Shown here piece by piece: positions 46,309 to 56,196 of a DNA stretch of 64,000 nt. Each line of letters starts with the position of its first letter. Position 1 is the first letter of the stretch. The position numbers and the translations under genes were made by a program. This DNA is from Microcaldota archaeon (GTDB taxonomy: Archaea > Micrarchaeota > Micrarchaeia > Anstonellales > J096). The notes under the pieces are model-generated. The model searched no databases, was not told where the DNA came from, and saw nothing but the letters and a program-made list of their open reading frames with translations. The DNA lies in the NCBI GenBank assembly GCA_015522475.1, contig WAMF01000019.1, positions 1 to 64,000 on the forward strand, in the 5' to 3' direction.

Positions 46309-49188
46309 CTAAGAAAGCCTCTCATACTCCTCGACGACGCGGGTAAGAATATCCTTGTAGATTACAGCTGAATTGGGGAAGAAAGGCTTCTGCGAGAGCT
46401 CCTCTTTTATATCCTCTATTAACAGGTCTGGGTTGTTGACATAGGCAAACACATGCTTAATTTCGTCGATGAACTGCTAAATACTCACTGGCAGGTTTAT
46501 TTTTCCTTTTTTCACCTCGGGCACAATCTCAACTTTATAGGAGTATATTGGGTTTCCCTCCTCATCAGTCACGTTAGAGCGAAGGGTAACATAGAAGACA
46601 GCCAACCTTATCCTATTCGGATCGATGCCCTTCAGCCGAGAGTAAAGGAGTCTATAAAAGGCGAGCTGCTTAAAGTGGTCCGACTTATAATCTTTATAAT
46701 TTTTACTTGTCTTATAATCGACGAGCCAGAGGTATTCCCCCTTAAACACAGCATCGACCTTCGCCTTAAAGATTTTTACCCACTCTGGTATAGACTCGAA
46801 TACATCTCTGAAAAGAGATGCTGGTGCTTCTATTTTCTCCTCAGCACTAATCTGCACAATCGACGGGTCTTCCTTCTTTAACTCAGCAACACAAGCTTCC
46901 CAATGTTTCTTCCATAGCTCTTCGTCTTCATTGGCAGGCTCTCTACCAACTCTAAAAATACTATCATAGAAATTATGAACGGCGTTCCCGAAGGATAATG
47001 CAGAGGTTTCCTGTCCCGGCACACTTAACACAACCCTGAGGAAAATATCGGAAGCCGAACTAATCGAAGAGTAGGACATCTTAGATAAATTGGCCTTCAA
47101 CCTATCGCGAATGGTATCTTTAAGCCAATTCTTTTTCTCGATACACTTGTTCAAGCTGCGAATGAGTTCATCAGCAGAGACATCGCCATTCAGATACTTA
47201 ACAGTTGTGGAAAAAGCTGTGGCATGCCTGTGATAAAAAGACTCTTCATCAGAGGTGAGAACGAGATTATCGGGAAGTTTATACTCCTTGATGCCGTCGA
47301 AAGATATGTAATCGGGAACCTTATTTTTATCTTTACCCGAGACGAGCGCATCTTCCAAAGCCACGAAGAGGACATCCTTTGGCCGTGTGAACGCCACGTA
47401 ATCCACCCTAAGTCCCTCCTCGTTTATCTCCTCTGGATTATACACATCAGGAACAAGAGTTTGGAGGATGGCCTTCTGAATAGACTCTATGGCTGCATAC
47501 CCCCTAGAACCTTTGGCTGGGAAATAAACGACAACATCAAAGGTTAAGCCCTTGGCCTTATGGGCTGTTATGACGGATACGCCTTTCTTTGCAAAGGCTC
47601 CGCCATCGGAGATATCAACAAGAGAGAGATACTCAAAGAGATTATGAATCCCCAAAACATCGTATTGCTCAAAGAACTCAACAACAGCCTCATAAATTTT
47701 CGTGGCTGTTAGAAGCCCATCTCTACCGAAGGATACGCTGACGGGCAAGATGCGCTCTTTGAAGAGTCTGTCCAGCCCCTTATACAAAGTTTCTCTATCC
47801 GGTTGGGAAAAATTGACGAGGTCAACCATCTCAACAAAGGGCTTGAACTCACCCCTACCCTTTATGTCTTCATAGGTAATCTTCACGTCATACCCACCCT
47901 TATTTTTTTCTCTATTGAGAGCATAAAGGGAGAAGATTCCATGAAGATTTACGCCGGAGAAAGGAGAGGCCAAGCCGTTTATTAGCCTTGAATCATCGTC
48001 GTAGTGAAAGAGGCTATCCAAGAGAGTTAAAATACCTTCCTTAACGGTTACAGAGCCACTCTTCGGAGCAGAACAGTAATGCACTACACCGCGGGCTTCT
48101 AGAATACGAGATATCCTCTCGGCTTGGTCATTCGTTCTGGTTATGAAGGCAAGTTCCTTTCCTTTATATTTTTCCACAATGTGAAGTAAGAAGGCTTCGA
48201 GATTGTCATCGTCAGTATGTATAAAGTAAACTTCTCCACCTTCTTCCTTGGGTTGTAAGGCTTTTGCCTCCTGTATCATCTCATCATCCCGGGAATTCCG
48301 CTCCAAAAACCACGTAGAGTATTCGACGATGGCCCTCTTCGAACGATGATTTGTCGTCAGGGTATGCTTGGGATACATCTTGGAGAAGTTCTTGAAGTTG
48401 GCTAGGCTCCCACCTTGGAAGCCAAAAATGCTCTGCTTTGCATCACCGACGAGCACAAGGAATGCCTCCTTATCCTCAATACCGACGTTGGCGGCTATCT
48501 TAGCAACCTCCGCTTCTAAAATATTGGCATCTTGGAGTTCATCGACGAACACATGGGAATAGGGGAAAACTTCCCCCCTATACTCTTCTATAAACTTCAA
48601 AAGCATGTCCGTGTAATCTATGAGATTGTGCTCGGCTTTGAACCTCTCATAGGCCTTATATATTGAAGTGAGATGGTAAAGGAGATGTTCGACGTCCTCA
48701 AAGGATGATTTCTTAGAGGATTTAGACGAGGCAGCCTTTATAGCGTGAAGGATTTCAGGCTTTTTGGTTTGAATATCATCAGGAGTTATGCCATAGCACT
48801 TCAAGTAATCAATGAATGCCATGGTGGAACTTAATATGTCTCTTTTAAGGTAATGAGGACCATATGTGAAAGCTTTCTCCTTAACGATGAGGTCGTATAT
48901 GACAAAACGTTTAAGAGATTGAGGAATAACACTATTTTCTGCAACGTCCAAATAAGATAAGGCAAAGGAGTGGAAAGTGTGGACATTTACGAGTAGCCCT
49001 CTAGAACCATAATGGTCGTAAAGACGCTCCATGACTTCGCTCACAGTAGAGGTTGTGAAGGTTATAACGAGTATCTGGGATGGATCAGCTCCTTCCTCTA
49101 ACACTTTACCTATCTTGTCGATGATTGTTTGCGTTTTACCTGTACCAGGTCCTGCTCGAATGAGCTCACCTTTCTTAGAAAGAGGCAT
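46309..49188 (-). CDS. UvrD/Rep-type helicase fused to a RecB-like nuclease, with in-frame TAG
   Basis: 903 residues to the first stop. Superfamily 1A helicase: Walker A AGPGTGKTQT (about residue 15), motif II FVDELQDAN, SVITAHKAKGLTFDVVV (motif V) and VAFTRPKDVLFVAL (motif VI). A PD-(D/E)XK domain follows near the end: VDAVFKGEYLWLVDYKTS and HFKQLAFYRLLYSRL. The frame stops at TAG (46477-46479) but continues in phase for 55 sense codons (QFIDEIKHVFAYVNNPDLL...) to a TAG at 46309, 2 bp from the convergent HD gene; this piece resembles the usual C-terminal helix of such nucleases. The N-terminus is short and lacks a Q-motif. Leaderless start after CTTTAAAG. Likely repair or AddAB-like defence. 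Confidence 0.88.
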
Positions 49189-49223
49189 ATGATGTCATGG
49201 GCGATTGTGCTTTAAAGGTTTTT

Positions 49224-49240
49224 CCCGAAAGAACTTCGGG
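49224..49240. repeat. Inverted repeat between divergent genes
   Basis: CCCGAA (49224-49229) and TTCGGG (49235-49240) around AGAAC. It lies 7-10 bp upstream of the helicase TATA box and could be an operator. Confidence 0.4.
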
Positions 49241-49325
49241 ATATGTAAGTTTTAAAATGTGTTTGGAGACTTATACATATAACCATTTTAAATCCTTCGC
49301 CTCAAAAAGAAATGGGGTCGAGAAG

Positions 49326-49979
49326 ATGATATCAAAAAAGGAAATCGACGAGATAAAGGCAATGAGCAATGAGGAGTTTAAAAGATGGGTAGAGGAAAAG
49401 TTAGCAGATAAGGATCATATAACACAACTTGAGGATTTATACTTCGACGAGAATTTTAACGACACTGAAAAGCGATATATCCTTCTAACCTATGAGGCCA
49501 AGCGAGAGGATGCCCTATACAAAAGCTTCTGGGACTATCTCATCGACAACTATGGGTTGATTAAGCTGTTTGAGAAATATCTTACTGTATTAAACTTCTC
49601 GAGGACAGAAGGCACATCGATGAAGGAATTAGAAAAATGGGAAATTTACCTGTCACAAAAGCGAGAGATGGGCATGACTAAGCTAAAGGAGATTATAGAG
49701 CGGGGAGGCAGCATGGCGGGAAAAATCGAGGCTGCAAAGGCCCTAAAAGAGAATTGGGGGATGGAAAGACTAGGACAGGTGCTCAATAGCATAGCACCGC
49801 CCATAGCCAGATATATACATGAAGCCATCGATGATAAAAATATGGAAAAGAAGGCAAAGGAAGTGACGAAACAAATGGAGAAAAAAGGGGCTAAGAAGGA
49901 TAAGAAGGAAAGCATATGGAAGAAAGTGCTGAAGATAGGCGTGCGCGAACTCTTTAGTAAAGGCAGGAGGAAGAAGTGA
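49326..49979 (+). CDS. Unknown helical protein next to the helicase-nuclease
   Basis: 217 residues, very charged and helical, with a Lys-rich C-terminus and no membrane segment or known motif. ATG 49326 follows GGGGTCGAGA, about 40 bp after an ATTTTAAAT box; the frame runs upstream to 49197 without conserved character. It overlaps the next gene by 4 nt, so the two form one unit divergent from the helicase. Confidence 0.7.
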   Translation: MISKKEIDEIKAMSNEEFKRWVEEKLADKDHITQLEDLYFDENFNDTEKRYILLTYEAKREDALYKSFWDYLIDNYGLIKLFEKYLTVLNFSRTEGTSMKELEKWEIYLSQKREMGMTKLKEIIERGGSMAGKIEAAKALKENWGMERLGQVLNSIAPPIARYIHEAIDDKNMEKKAKEVTKQMEKKGAKKDKKESIWKKVLKIGVRELFSKGRRKK

Positions 49980-50545
49980 ATATGAGAATAAAAGATTTCT
50001 TATTTTTAGGTCTGCTGGCAACGGGCATGGCTATAGGCAGTGGCGTCCAAATCAGTAGGCAGCCTATGCTTTTAGAGAAAAGTAAGGAGGCTTTTAAAGA
50101 CATGGAGATTGTAATCGAGAGAAAACTCACCAGCCATAGAATACCTCCGGAGAGAAGAGATATTAAGAACTATAAATTGTACATCATAGAGCTTGTGAAG
50201 AAAAAGCTGTCGAGTAAAGAAGGTGAAAAAATCATAAACAAAATGAAGAAGTCGGGAGTATTTCCTCTTAGCATTATCTCCGGGGAAGAGTTAGGCGATT
50301 TCAACGATATGTACAGCGTAAAGGACAAAGAAAAAACATTCATACGAACGCGCATATTTGCAGAAGCCCTGTGGGAGAGCATCTCCAAACTAAACATTGT
50401 CGAGCAGGAAAGGATTCGAATAGAAGCAGAGGATCTTGGCATATACTTAGAAAGCTGGGACAGCAGAACAGCCCCCTACATTACAGACCCAACCCTCTTC
50501 AACCTCGTGTGGGGCCTCTATTTAAAAGATGCTGTTGGACTATGA
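49976..50545 (+). CDS. Unknown protein with N-terminal membrane anchor
   Basis: 189 residues. A hydrophobic N-terminus (FLFLGLLATGMAIGSGVQIS) may be a signal anchor; the rest is soluble and charged. GTG 49976 overlaps the previous gene; ATG 49982 is two codons on. No family recognised. The two-gene unit may act with the divergent helicase-nuclease, which is only inferred from position. Confidence 0.7.
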   Translation: MNMRIKDFLFLGLLATGMAIGSGVQISRQPMLLEKSKEAFKDMEIVIERKLTSHRIPPERRDIKNYKLYIIELVKKKLSSKEGEKIINKMKKSGVFPLSIISGEELGDFNDMYSVKDKEKTFIRTRIFAEALWESISKLNIVEQERIRIEAEDLGIYLESWDSRTAPYITDPTLFNLVWGLYLKDAVGL

Positions 50546-50548
50546 TGG

Positions 50549-51028
50549 ATGATGCGCATCTGCATAAGCGGCGACGTGGCCAGCGGGAAGACAACTATTG
50601 CCAGAGCCTTGGCTAAGCGCTTGTCTTTACCCTTGATTAGCTTGAAGGATTTCGTCGAGAAGGAAGGCTTGGCTGAAGGTTGGGACGAAGAGCTAGACGC
50701 TGCCATTGTAGACGTGGAAAAGCTGCAAAAGACCCTAAAGGAAAAGCTGCCAGAAGAGTGCGTTGTTGAGGGACATCTTCTCGTCGAGTTTAAGCTTAGC
50801 GACGCCGTGCTCGTCCTCGTGAAAGGGGAGGCAAAAACGCTCTACGGACGCATGAAGGCCCGCGGCTATAGCGAAAGAAAGATTGAGGAAAACCTCATAG
50901 CCCATTATCTCGACTACTTTGAGGAGCGTGCCAAGGAGGTGTGGGGGAGCTATATTGTCGTGGAGAATAAAGGCAGCGTTGAGGAAGCAGTGGAGCACAT
51001 CCTAGAGGCGTTGCAGGTGAGGAGTTAG
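50549..51028 (+). CDS. Putative adenylate kinase, Fap7/AK6 family
   Basis: 159 residues. P-loop GDVASGKTT near the N-terminus, EGHLLVEFKLSDAVLVLV and MKARGYSERKIEENLIAHYLDYF as in archaeal Fap7-like kinases that assist 30S maturation. Leaderless start with TATTTAAAAG about 26 bp upstream. Converges with the CYTH gene with a 1 bp gap. Confidence 0.88.
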   Translation: MMRICISGDVASGKTTIARALAKRLSLPLISLKDFVEKEGLAEGWDEELDAAIVDVEKLQKTLKEKLPEECVVEGHLLVEFKLSDAVLVLVKGEAKTLYGRMKARGYSERKIEENLIAHYLDYFEERAKEVWGSYIVVENKGSVEEAVEHILEALQVRS

Positions 51029-51029
51029 C

Positions 51030-51442
51030 TTACTTTTCTCTGAAGTGTTCTTTTAACCACCTAGCCAACTCGTCGAGGGCCGTTGTGGGGCCTCGCGTCT
51101 TTTCTCCACTCTAAAGAAAAGCTTAAGCCCCACAAAGCGGAGCCTATCCTCTAACTCCTGCCTAGAAGGACCATTGAGCTCCCACTCAGATTCCTCCTGC
51201 ACATACATGTTGCGGAGGAACTTATGGTCCTTAACAGCAAGGAAAAGTTTAGGAGCTTTCCCTTCCTCTACAATCTCTCTCACCCTGATCCACCTATGCT
51301 TTTTGAAGGCTTCCAATGATGGGCTATAGAAAGCCGAATACAGCTTACCTTCTAAAACCTTCCTGAAGCCCAGCTCAGCCATCCGCTTGAGCAGTTTTTC
51401 CTTATCAAAGGACAAAAACTTCCGCTCGACTTCCTTTGCCAT
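51030..51442 (-). pseudogene. CYTH domain protein with a C-terminal frameshift
   Basis: Starts MAKEVERKFLSF, the ExExK strand of CYTH triphosphatases/class IV cyclases, then WIRVREIVEEGKAPKLFLAVK and ESEWELNG. The first frame ends at 51053 with a non-protein-like tail. One frame back it reads GPTTALDELARWLKEHFREK to a stop at 51030, 1 bp from the end of the Fap7 gene. One extra A in the AAAA run near 51108 joins both. Short for a complete CYTH tunnel, so it may be a half-domain or partly lost. Leaderless, sharing a promoter with the next gene. Confidence 0.75.
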
Positions 51443-51463
51443 AGAGTCGTTAGAAAGAAAACG

Positions 51464-51473
51464 TTAATAAAAA
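51464..51473. promoter_or_regulatory. Shared TATA box, CYTH / NlpC-like gene
   Basis: TTAATAAAAA. Centre about 26 bp from the CYTH ATG (51442) and 25 bp from ATG 51493; both leaderless. Confidence 0.55.
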
Positions 51474-51492
51474 GAATAGTAGAAAAAGATAT

Positions 51493-53827
51493 ATGACATC
51501 TATTGATTTGTACGGACTCATAAAAAGGTATCCTTTCTTACGGAAGAAATCTATGTATAACGAAGTGAATCAGCTCACACAGAAAATCCTTCGTGAAAGT
51601 TTTGAACACAAAAAGAAATCCTTTCTGGGCTTGGGTATATTCTCAACAGAGCCTAAGCCAGAGAAAATAGCTAGAGAAAACATGAGAGAAATCCTTGAAA
51701 TTGTAAAGGTAACAAAAGGTATTGCAGTTAAATACCAGATTGTAAGCTACTTCAGAGATCTAATCAAAAGAATCAGAAAGTTTGAATTGAAGAGATGGAG
51801 CGAGACATACACAAGCAGCCTAGAAAGATATGTAGAAAAGAACTATGAGCGAATAAGAAGGAACTATATAAGATTTCTAAGAAAAAGAAAGAGATTGGCC
51901 TTGAAAAACTTATTTAATGAAAAGGTGGTACCAGCAGTTGAAATAATAGAAAAGCTAACAGAAAACAAAATTCCTCTCCTTTCATATAGTAGCTTAACGA
52001 GGGAGAAGCTAACTGAGGACATAAAAGTCCTCCAAGAGTGGTTCAATAAATTAGGATTCGAAGTTAATGTATCTGGACAATGGGATGAAAAAACAGAAAA
52101 AGCTTATGAAAAGATAAGAGAGATGTATAGATATGTCAAGTCTCATGAGTGGGGTACATTAGATTTGGAAAAAACAGACAATTTCCAAAAATATTTAAAG
52201 ATAGTAGGCATCGGAGAAGAAACGCCAGGTTCATACTGTGCCACAGGAGCTCATTTCCTACTTCTGGAGAGATATGGTTTGGACTTCTCAGAGATGGCAA
52301 AATATAGTTTTCCAGATACTTGGCAGTTTTTTCTTAATCCTGTAAAATATGGAAAAAAACAAGACAATGGTATACCGCTTTCATGTAGATGTCAGTAATA
52401 AAAAAGGGAATGAGATAAATGTAATGGATTTAGAAAACATCCACGATGGATCTATACTATTCCTATATTTTCCGTGGAGCGAATATAATAAATTAGCTGA
52501 GAAGTTTGGTAAAAAAATCAATAAAAATAAGCCAATCAAAGATGTTCCCACACACATGATTGTAAAAATAGGAGGGTTGTTTTATCATGTGATTGGAAAG
52601 AGGGTTTACAGACTAAATAGTATAGAATTGAAGAATTTACTTGTAAAGAATAATGCTATACTGCGTGGTATTGGGATCCCTACTGAAGGTGTATATGCTC
52701 AAGGAGTTAATGGAAGTAAACAAGCAAATAAAAAGAAACAGATAGAAATCAAGCAATTGTTGGACAGAACAAGATTGTGGATATCTCATTATTACAACAC
52801 AGATGAATTTTACAATAAAATTACTACACTAGTTAAAACAACCAAAAGAGAAGAGGTTAAGCTAGCAACCATGTACATTCTATGGAATGAGATACCTCCT
52901 ACAAAGGAAACTAAACCCCTAACTAGAGAAAGGGTGAAGAGATATGCTGCATGGTTAAGTGCAATGGTTGAAAAATCTGGAAGTTCTTTAGCCAAAAAGA
53001 TTCTTGAAAAAATGGCTGAAGATATCGTTGGAAAACATTTACCTACGAGTCTCACACCTTTTCAAATGAGGGCCCAATACATATACTCCGAATTTAAAAA
53101 ATATCCATCTGTCCTTAAGAGAATGGTAAGTATAATAAAAGTATGGTATGGCAACGCCAAGCCCATAAAAAAGTTGCTTGAAGAGATTCAAAAAGCCAAA
53201 ACAGAAGAGAAGAAAGACACAGCCTACGTTGCTCTCTTTCATACGGCTCTTTTGTAAGAAGAGTGGGATAACAAAATAGAAGTCTCTTCTGTTTTAGCTA
53301 AGACGTATCTCAACCTAATTTCCAAAGATTTGGAGATGTTTAGGAATGGCGTTCAACAAAAAAGTATATTAGTTATGAATACATTAACACCGAAGATGTC
53401 TTTAAACACTATTAAGTATGAAAGTGTACGAATAGAGGATATGGCATTAAGTATAGCTCTTAGATACCACTTTGGAGATTACATTAAAGTATGGATTCAA
53501 TACTCCACTGCCTTGATAGCTCTTCAACTCATAAAAGAAGGCTCATTGAACTTAAGAAGTAGTTATACTATTGGCCCTACAAGTAATAGATGGCGCGACC
53601 TTTATAGGAAAATTTATGGAACAGAAAATCCCTTTGTAGATTACGTTATAAAGAAATATATAGAAGTCAATCATGCTGTCCCAAGTGGTATCGTAAATGT
53701 GGAAAAGATGGTGCAGCTCACCTCTACTCAATGGTTCAAAATGAATTATTCAAGGCATATAGAGGAGTTGCTAAGATTGAAAGGAAAGAATCCAAAGGAA
53801 GAAAAGAATGTTCAATTAGAAAAATGA
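51493..53827 (+). pseudogene. Broken gene: peptidoglycan-binding-like plus NlpC/P60-like protein
   Basis: Three consecutive open frames read as one about 777-residue protein. Part 1 (51493-52398) has helical sequence, then a PG_binding-1-like segment (DIKVLQEWFNKLGFEVNVSG, DEKTEKAYEKI) and a possible catalytic Cys in GSYCATGAHFLLL. A run of seven A (52361-52367) with one base too many shifts the frame; part 2 continues with DGSILFLYFPWSEY and PTHMIVKIGGLFYHVIG, a Cys-then-His order like NlpC/P60 or CHAP peptidases. An in-frame TAA at 53255 separates part 3 (EEWDNKIEVSSVLAKTYLNL... to 53827). AT-rich with many AGA/ATA codons compared with neighbours. Fold calls are tentative. Confidence 0.65.
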
Positions 53828-53872
53828 TGCACATTTTAAGAGTGGCGCAGAGATAAAAGCTAGTTGAACTAA

Positions 53873-54532
53873 TTATCTTTTCCCATCCCACTCAGCAAAG
53901 AACTCCTCTAAGAAGAGCTCCATGAAACGATGCCTGTGAGCGGCCAGCTCCTTAGCAGGCTCGGTGTAAAGCATGTCTTTGAGCTTGAGCAGCTTCTCGT
54001 AAAAGTGAGTTATAGAAGTAGGAGAGGGTTTCTTCCTGTAAGCTTCTGTGGTAAGCTCCTTCCTAGCTTTTACTTCTGGCAAGTGGATGGGCCTATTGTG
54101 CTTCCCACTGTAGGCAAAGACACGAGCTATACCTATAGCACCGAGTGCATCCAGTTTATCAGCGTCGGATACGGCTTTCCCTTCCAAACTTAGCTCTTCC
54201 GAGGAGCTGAGCTGCTTACCGAAGGACATATTGTCAACTATGTGAAGGATGTGCTTCTTTTGCTCATCGGATAAAGGCAAGCTTTGCAGGAAGGCTTCTA
54301 ATCTTTTTCTCCTCTCAGCAGCGTCTGGAAACTTGTGGTCTGCCACATCCTGGAGAAGGGCACTCAGCTCTACCACTTCCAAGTCTAGCTTGGCCCCTCT
54401 CTTCTTAAGCTCCTCGGCTATACGCTTGGCTAAGCGCCACACACGAATGGCATGCCAGTAGTCGTGGCTCACATCTGTGGAAAGTTCTTGCTCAACGAAA
54501 GTTAGAGCTTTCTTGGTTAAGGGCTCATCCAT
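53873..54532 (-). CDS. HD-superfamily protein with altered HD motif
   Basis: 219 residues similar to YedJ-type HD hydrolases (SHDYWHAIRVWRLAKRIAEEL, VSDADKLDALGAIGIARVF). The central HD doublet reads LLQDVADHKF: the metal His is Gln (CAG), one base from CAC. It may be inactive or use other ligands. Its ATG follows the metK stop directly with no gap, so it is cotranslated with metK. Confidence 0.82.
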   Translation of the reverse strand: MDEPLTKKALTFVEQELSTDVSHDYWHAIRVWRLAKRIAEELKKRGAKLDLEVVELSALLQDVADHKFPDAAERRKRLEAFLQSLPLSDEQKKHILHIVDNMSFGKQLSSSEELSLEGKAVSDADKLDALGAIGIARVFAYSGKHNRPIHLPEVKARKELTTEAYRKKPSPTSITHFYEKLLKLKDMLYTEPAKELAAHRHRFMELFLEEFFAEWDGKR

Positions 54533-55702
54533 CTAAGCCACATCCAACTTGCCTTTAACAAAATCCTCTGTTACCTGCTCGATGTTGTCGAGGCTGTAGC
54601 CTATAATATAATCGACCTTTGCCTTAACGCTCTCGGGATCGACACCGTAGAGCTCCACATTGGCTATTTTCGGATCATTTATGGGCCTGCCTATCTGCGA
54701 AAGTAAGAAGACATCGACGTTTTGTACCTCTGCCAACTCCTCTTCTATTTGCTTGGCCATGCGGAAGGCCAAAGCCGAGTAGATTTTGCCAGTGTGCGTT
54801 ACAGGATTTTTTCCTGCGGCAGCCTCCAGTGTCATGGGGCGCATCGGCGTTATTATGCCATTGATACGGTTGCCCCTGCCTACGCTGCCATCGTCGCCTG
54901 CTTCAATACTTGTGCCTGTTACTGTTATGTAAGGCGCTTCTCTGCTGTCGCCGGTGTTTATGAACACGTCAAAATCGTCGAAGAATTCGGCAGCAAGCTT
55001 TTCTACCTCAGCCTTTAACTGGTCTTTTTTGGCAAAGTAATCATCTACATCGCTGACGTACTTGGACACAAAAGCAACGGCCACTGTTATAGTGGCTTTT
55101 TTCCCTTCCCTTAAAGCCATAACCTTTATGTCTTCACCGACAAAAGGATATTTTGCCTTAAAGTCGTCGCTGTTCAACACAGCCTCGATGTGCAACGCGG
55201 CTTTTTCCAAGTTGCTGAAGGGAGCGAAGCCTACGCCAAAGCTTGTGTCGTTGGCTAGATGCTTCTCGCTACGCATGAAAATTTCGACGAGGTCTTTACT
55301 GCCAGGCCTTATCTTTGATTCATACGTAGCGTGAACACGAGCGTCGAAGTTTCTTACTTTGCTAAGTTCCTCTTGGGCTACTTCTATAGCTATTTCATCG
55401 ACGGGAATCTCTATGCCTTTGTATTCGTTGGTCGCTCTACCTGTCAAGAATACATGCACGGGACTTATAACCTCTCCACCACCAAACTCGGGCTTAGCCT
55501 CCCCACCGACGATAAGGCCCTTGTCAACGTTGTGATGGGCTATCTTCCCAAACTTACTCAAGTACTCGTCGCAGAGCCTTCTGCTTATCCCTTCCATAAT
55601 GTGGTCTATGAGAGTATCTGGATGGCCTAAGCCCTTCCTCTCGACAATCTCTACTTGCCTAAACGGAGCTGGTAAGCTCTTAGCCTGTTGAATAACGCGC
55701 AT
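54533..55702 (-). CDS. metK: S-adenosylmethionine synthetase, archaeal type
   Basis: 389 residues of the archaeal MAT family (no close similarity to bacterial MetK). RKGLGHPDTLIDHIMEGISRRL, HNVDKGLIVGGEAKPEFGGG, GTSIEAGDDGSVGRGNRING and GKNPVTHTGKIYSALA are conserved. Makes the methyl donor SAM, also needed by C/D-guided methylation. Leaderless, with TCTATAAAAAC upstream. Confidence 0.96.
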   Translation of the reverse strand: MRVIQQAKSLPAPFRQVEIVERKGLGHPDTLIDHIMEGISRRLCDEYLSKFGKIAHHNVDKGLIVGGEAKPEFGGGEVISPVHVFLTGRATNEYKGIEIPVDEIAIEVAQEELSKVRNFDARVHATYESKIRPGSKDLVEIFMRSEKHLANDTSFGVGFAPFSNLEKAALHIEAVLNSDDFKAKYPFVGEDIKVMALREGKKATITVAVAFVSKYVSDVDDYFAKKDQLKAEVEKLAAEFFDDFDVFINTGDSREAPYITVTGTSIEAGDDGSVGRGNRINGIITPMRPMTLEAAAGKNPVTHTGKIYSALAFRMAKQIEEELAEVQNVDVFLLSQIGRPINDPKIANVELYGVDPESVKAKVDYIIGYSLDNIEQVTEDFVKGKLDVA

Positions 55703-55802
55703 AAAGGCTATGGGAAGAAAGTTTTTATAGAGTTATGCTTGTTCGACTGATGTCTGGCGGCTACCACCAACTAGTAGTCACTACACACTTCCACTTACAG
55801 CG

Positions 55803-55945
55803 CTAGTCTCTAACCCTCTCCTTCAGGAGCGTATATGCTTCGATAGCCCTCTGAACATCCTTCTCGTCTATGATTAAGTCTATCTCGGTATAGGCGGATT
55901 CCCGCTCAGAGAAGGCGTGTTTTAAAAGCCTTTCCTCTATATAAA
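55803..55945 (-). pseudogene. Gene fragment beside initiator tRNA (minus strand)
   Basis: About 47 protein-like codons (ALYIEERLLKHAFSERESAY, TEIDLIIDEKDVQRAIEAYT) ending at 55803. No start codon occurs in phase before the frame enters the antisense of the tRNA, so the 5' part seems lost. Not recognised; possibly a remnant of a nucleotidyltransferase or antitoxin-like gene. Confidence 0.4.
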
Positions 55946-55953
55946 GAGCTAAC

Positions 55954-56028
55954 AGCGGGGTAGGGTAGCCTGGAGTGCCCGCCGGGCTCATAACCCGGAA
56001 ATCGGTGGTTCAAATCCACCCCCCGCTA
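55954..56028 (+). tRNA. Initiator tRNA-Met (CAT)
   Basis: 75 nt. Acceptor AGCGGGG/CCCCGCT with A1-U72, anticodon stem CCGGG/CCCGG with three G-C pairs next to loop CTCATAA, T stem GGTGG/CCACC, discriminator A. A1-U72 and the GGG/CCC stem mark an initiator tRNA. No intron and no CCA. GTTTTAAAAG about 30 bp upstream is the likely promoter. Confidence 0.95.
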
Positions 56029-56190
56029 CTCCTTGCTGACGAAACAGGAATAAACATTGAAAAAGAACTTGAGAGAAATAAGGTAGGCATATACATATAT
56101 GAGGAAGAAGCTACAGAATGGAGTATAAAAACAGGTATAGCAAAGGAGTTCGCAACCGTTCCATGGCGTGAATGGATAGATTCTGATTAG
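56029..56190 (+). pseudogene. Gene fragment after initiator tRNA (plus strand)
   Basis: About 50 protein-like codons (ADETGINIEKELERNKVGIY, IYEEEATEWSIKTGIAKEF, ending WREWIDSD) directly follow the tRNA with no start codon outside it. It looks like the 3' end of a gene whose 5' part was replaced by the tRNA, for example by integration or deletion. Family not recognised. Confidence 0.4.
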
Positions 56191-56196
56191 TCTGAG

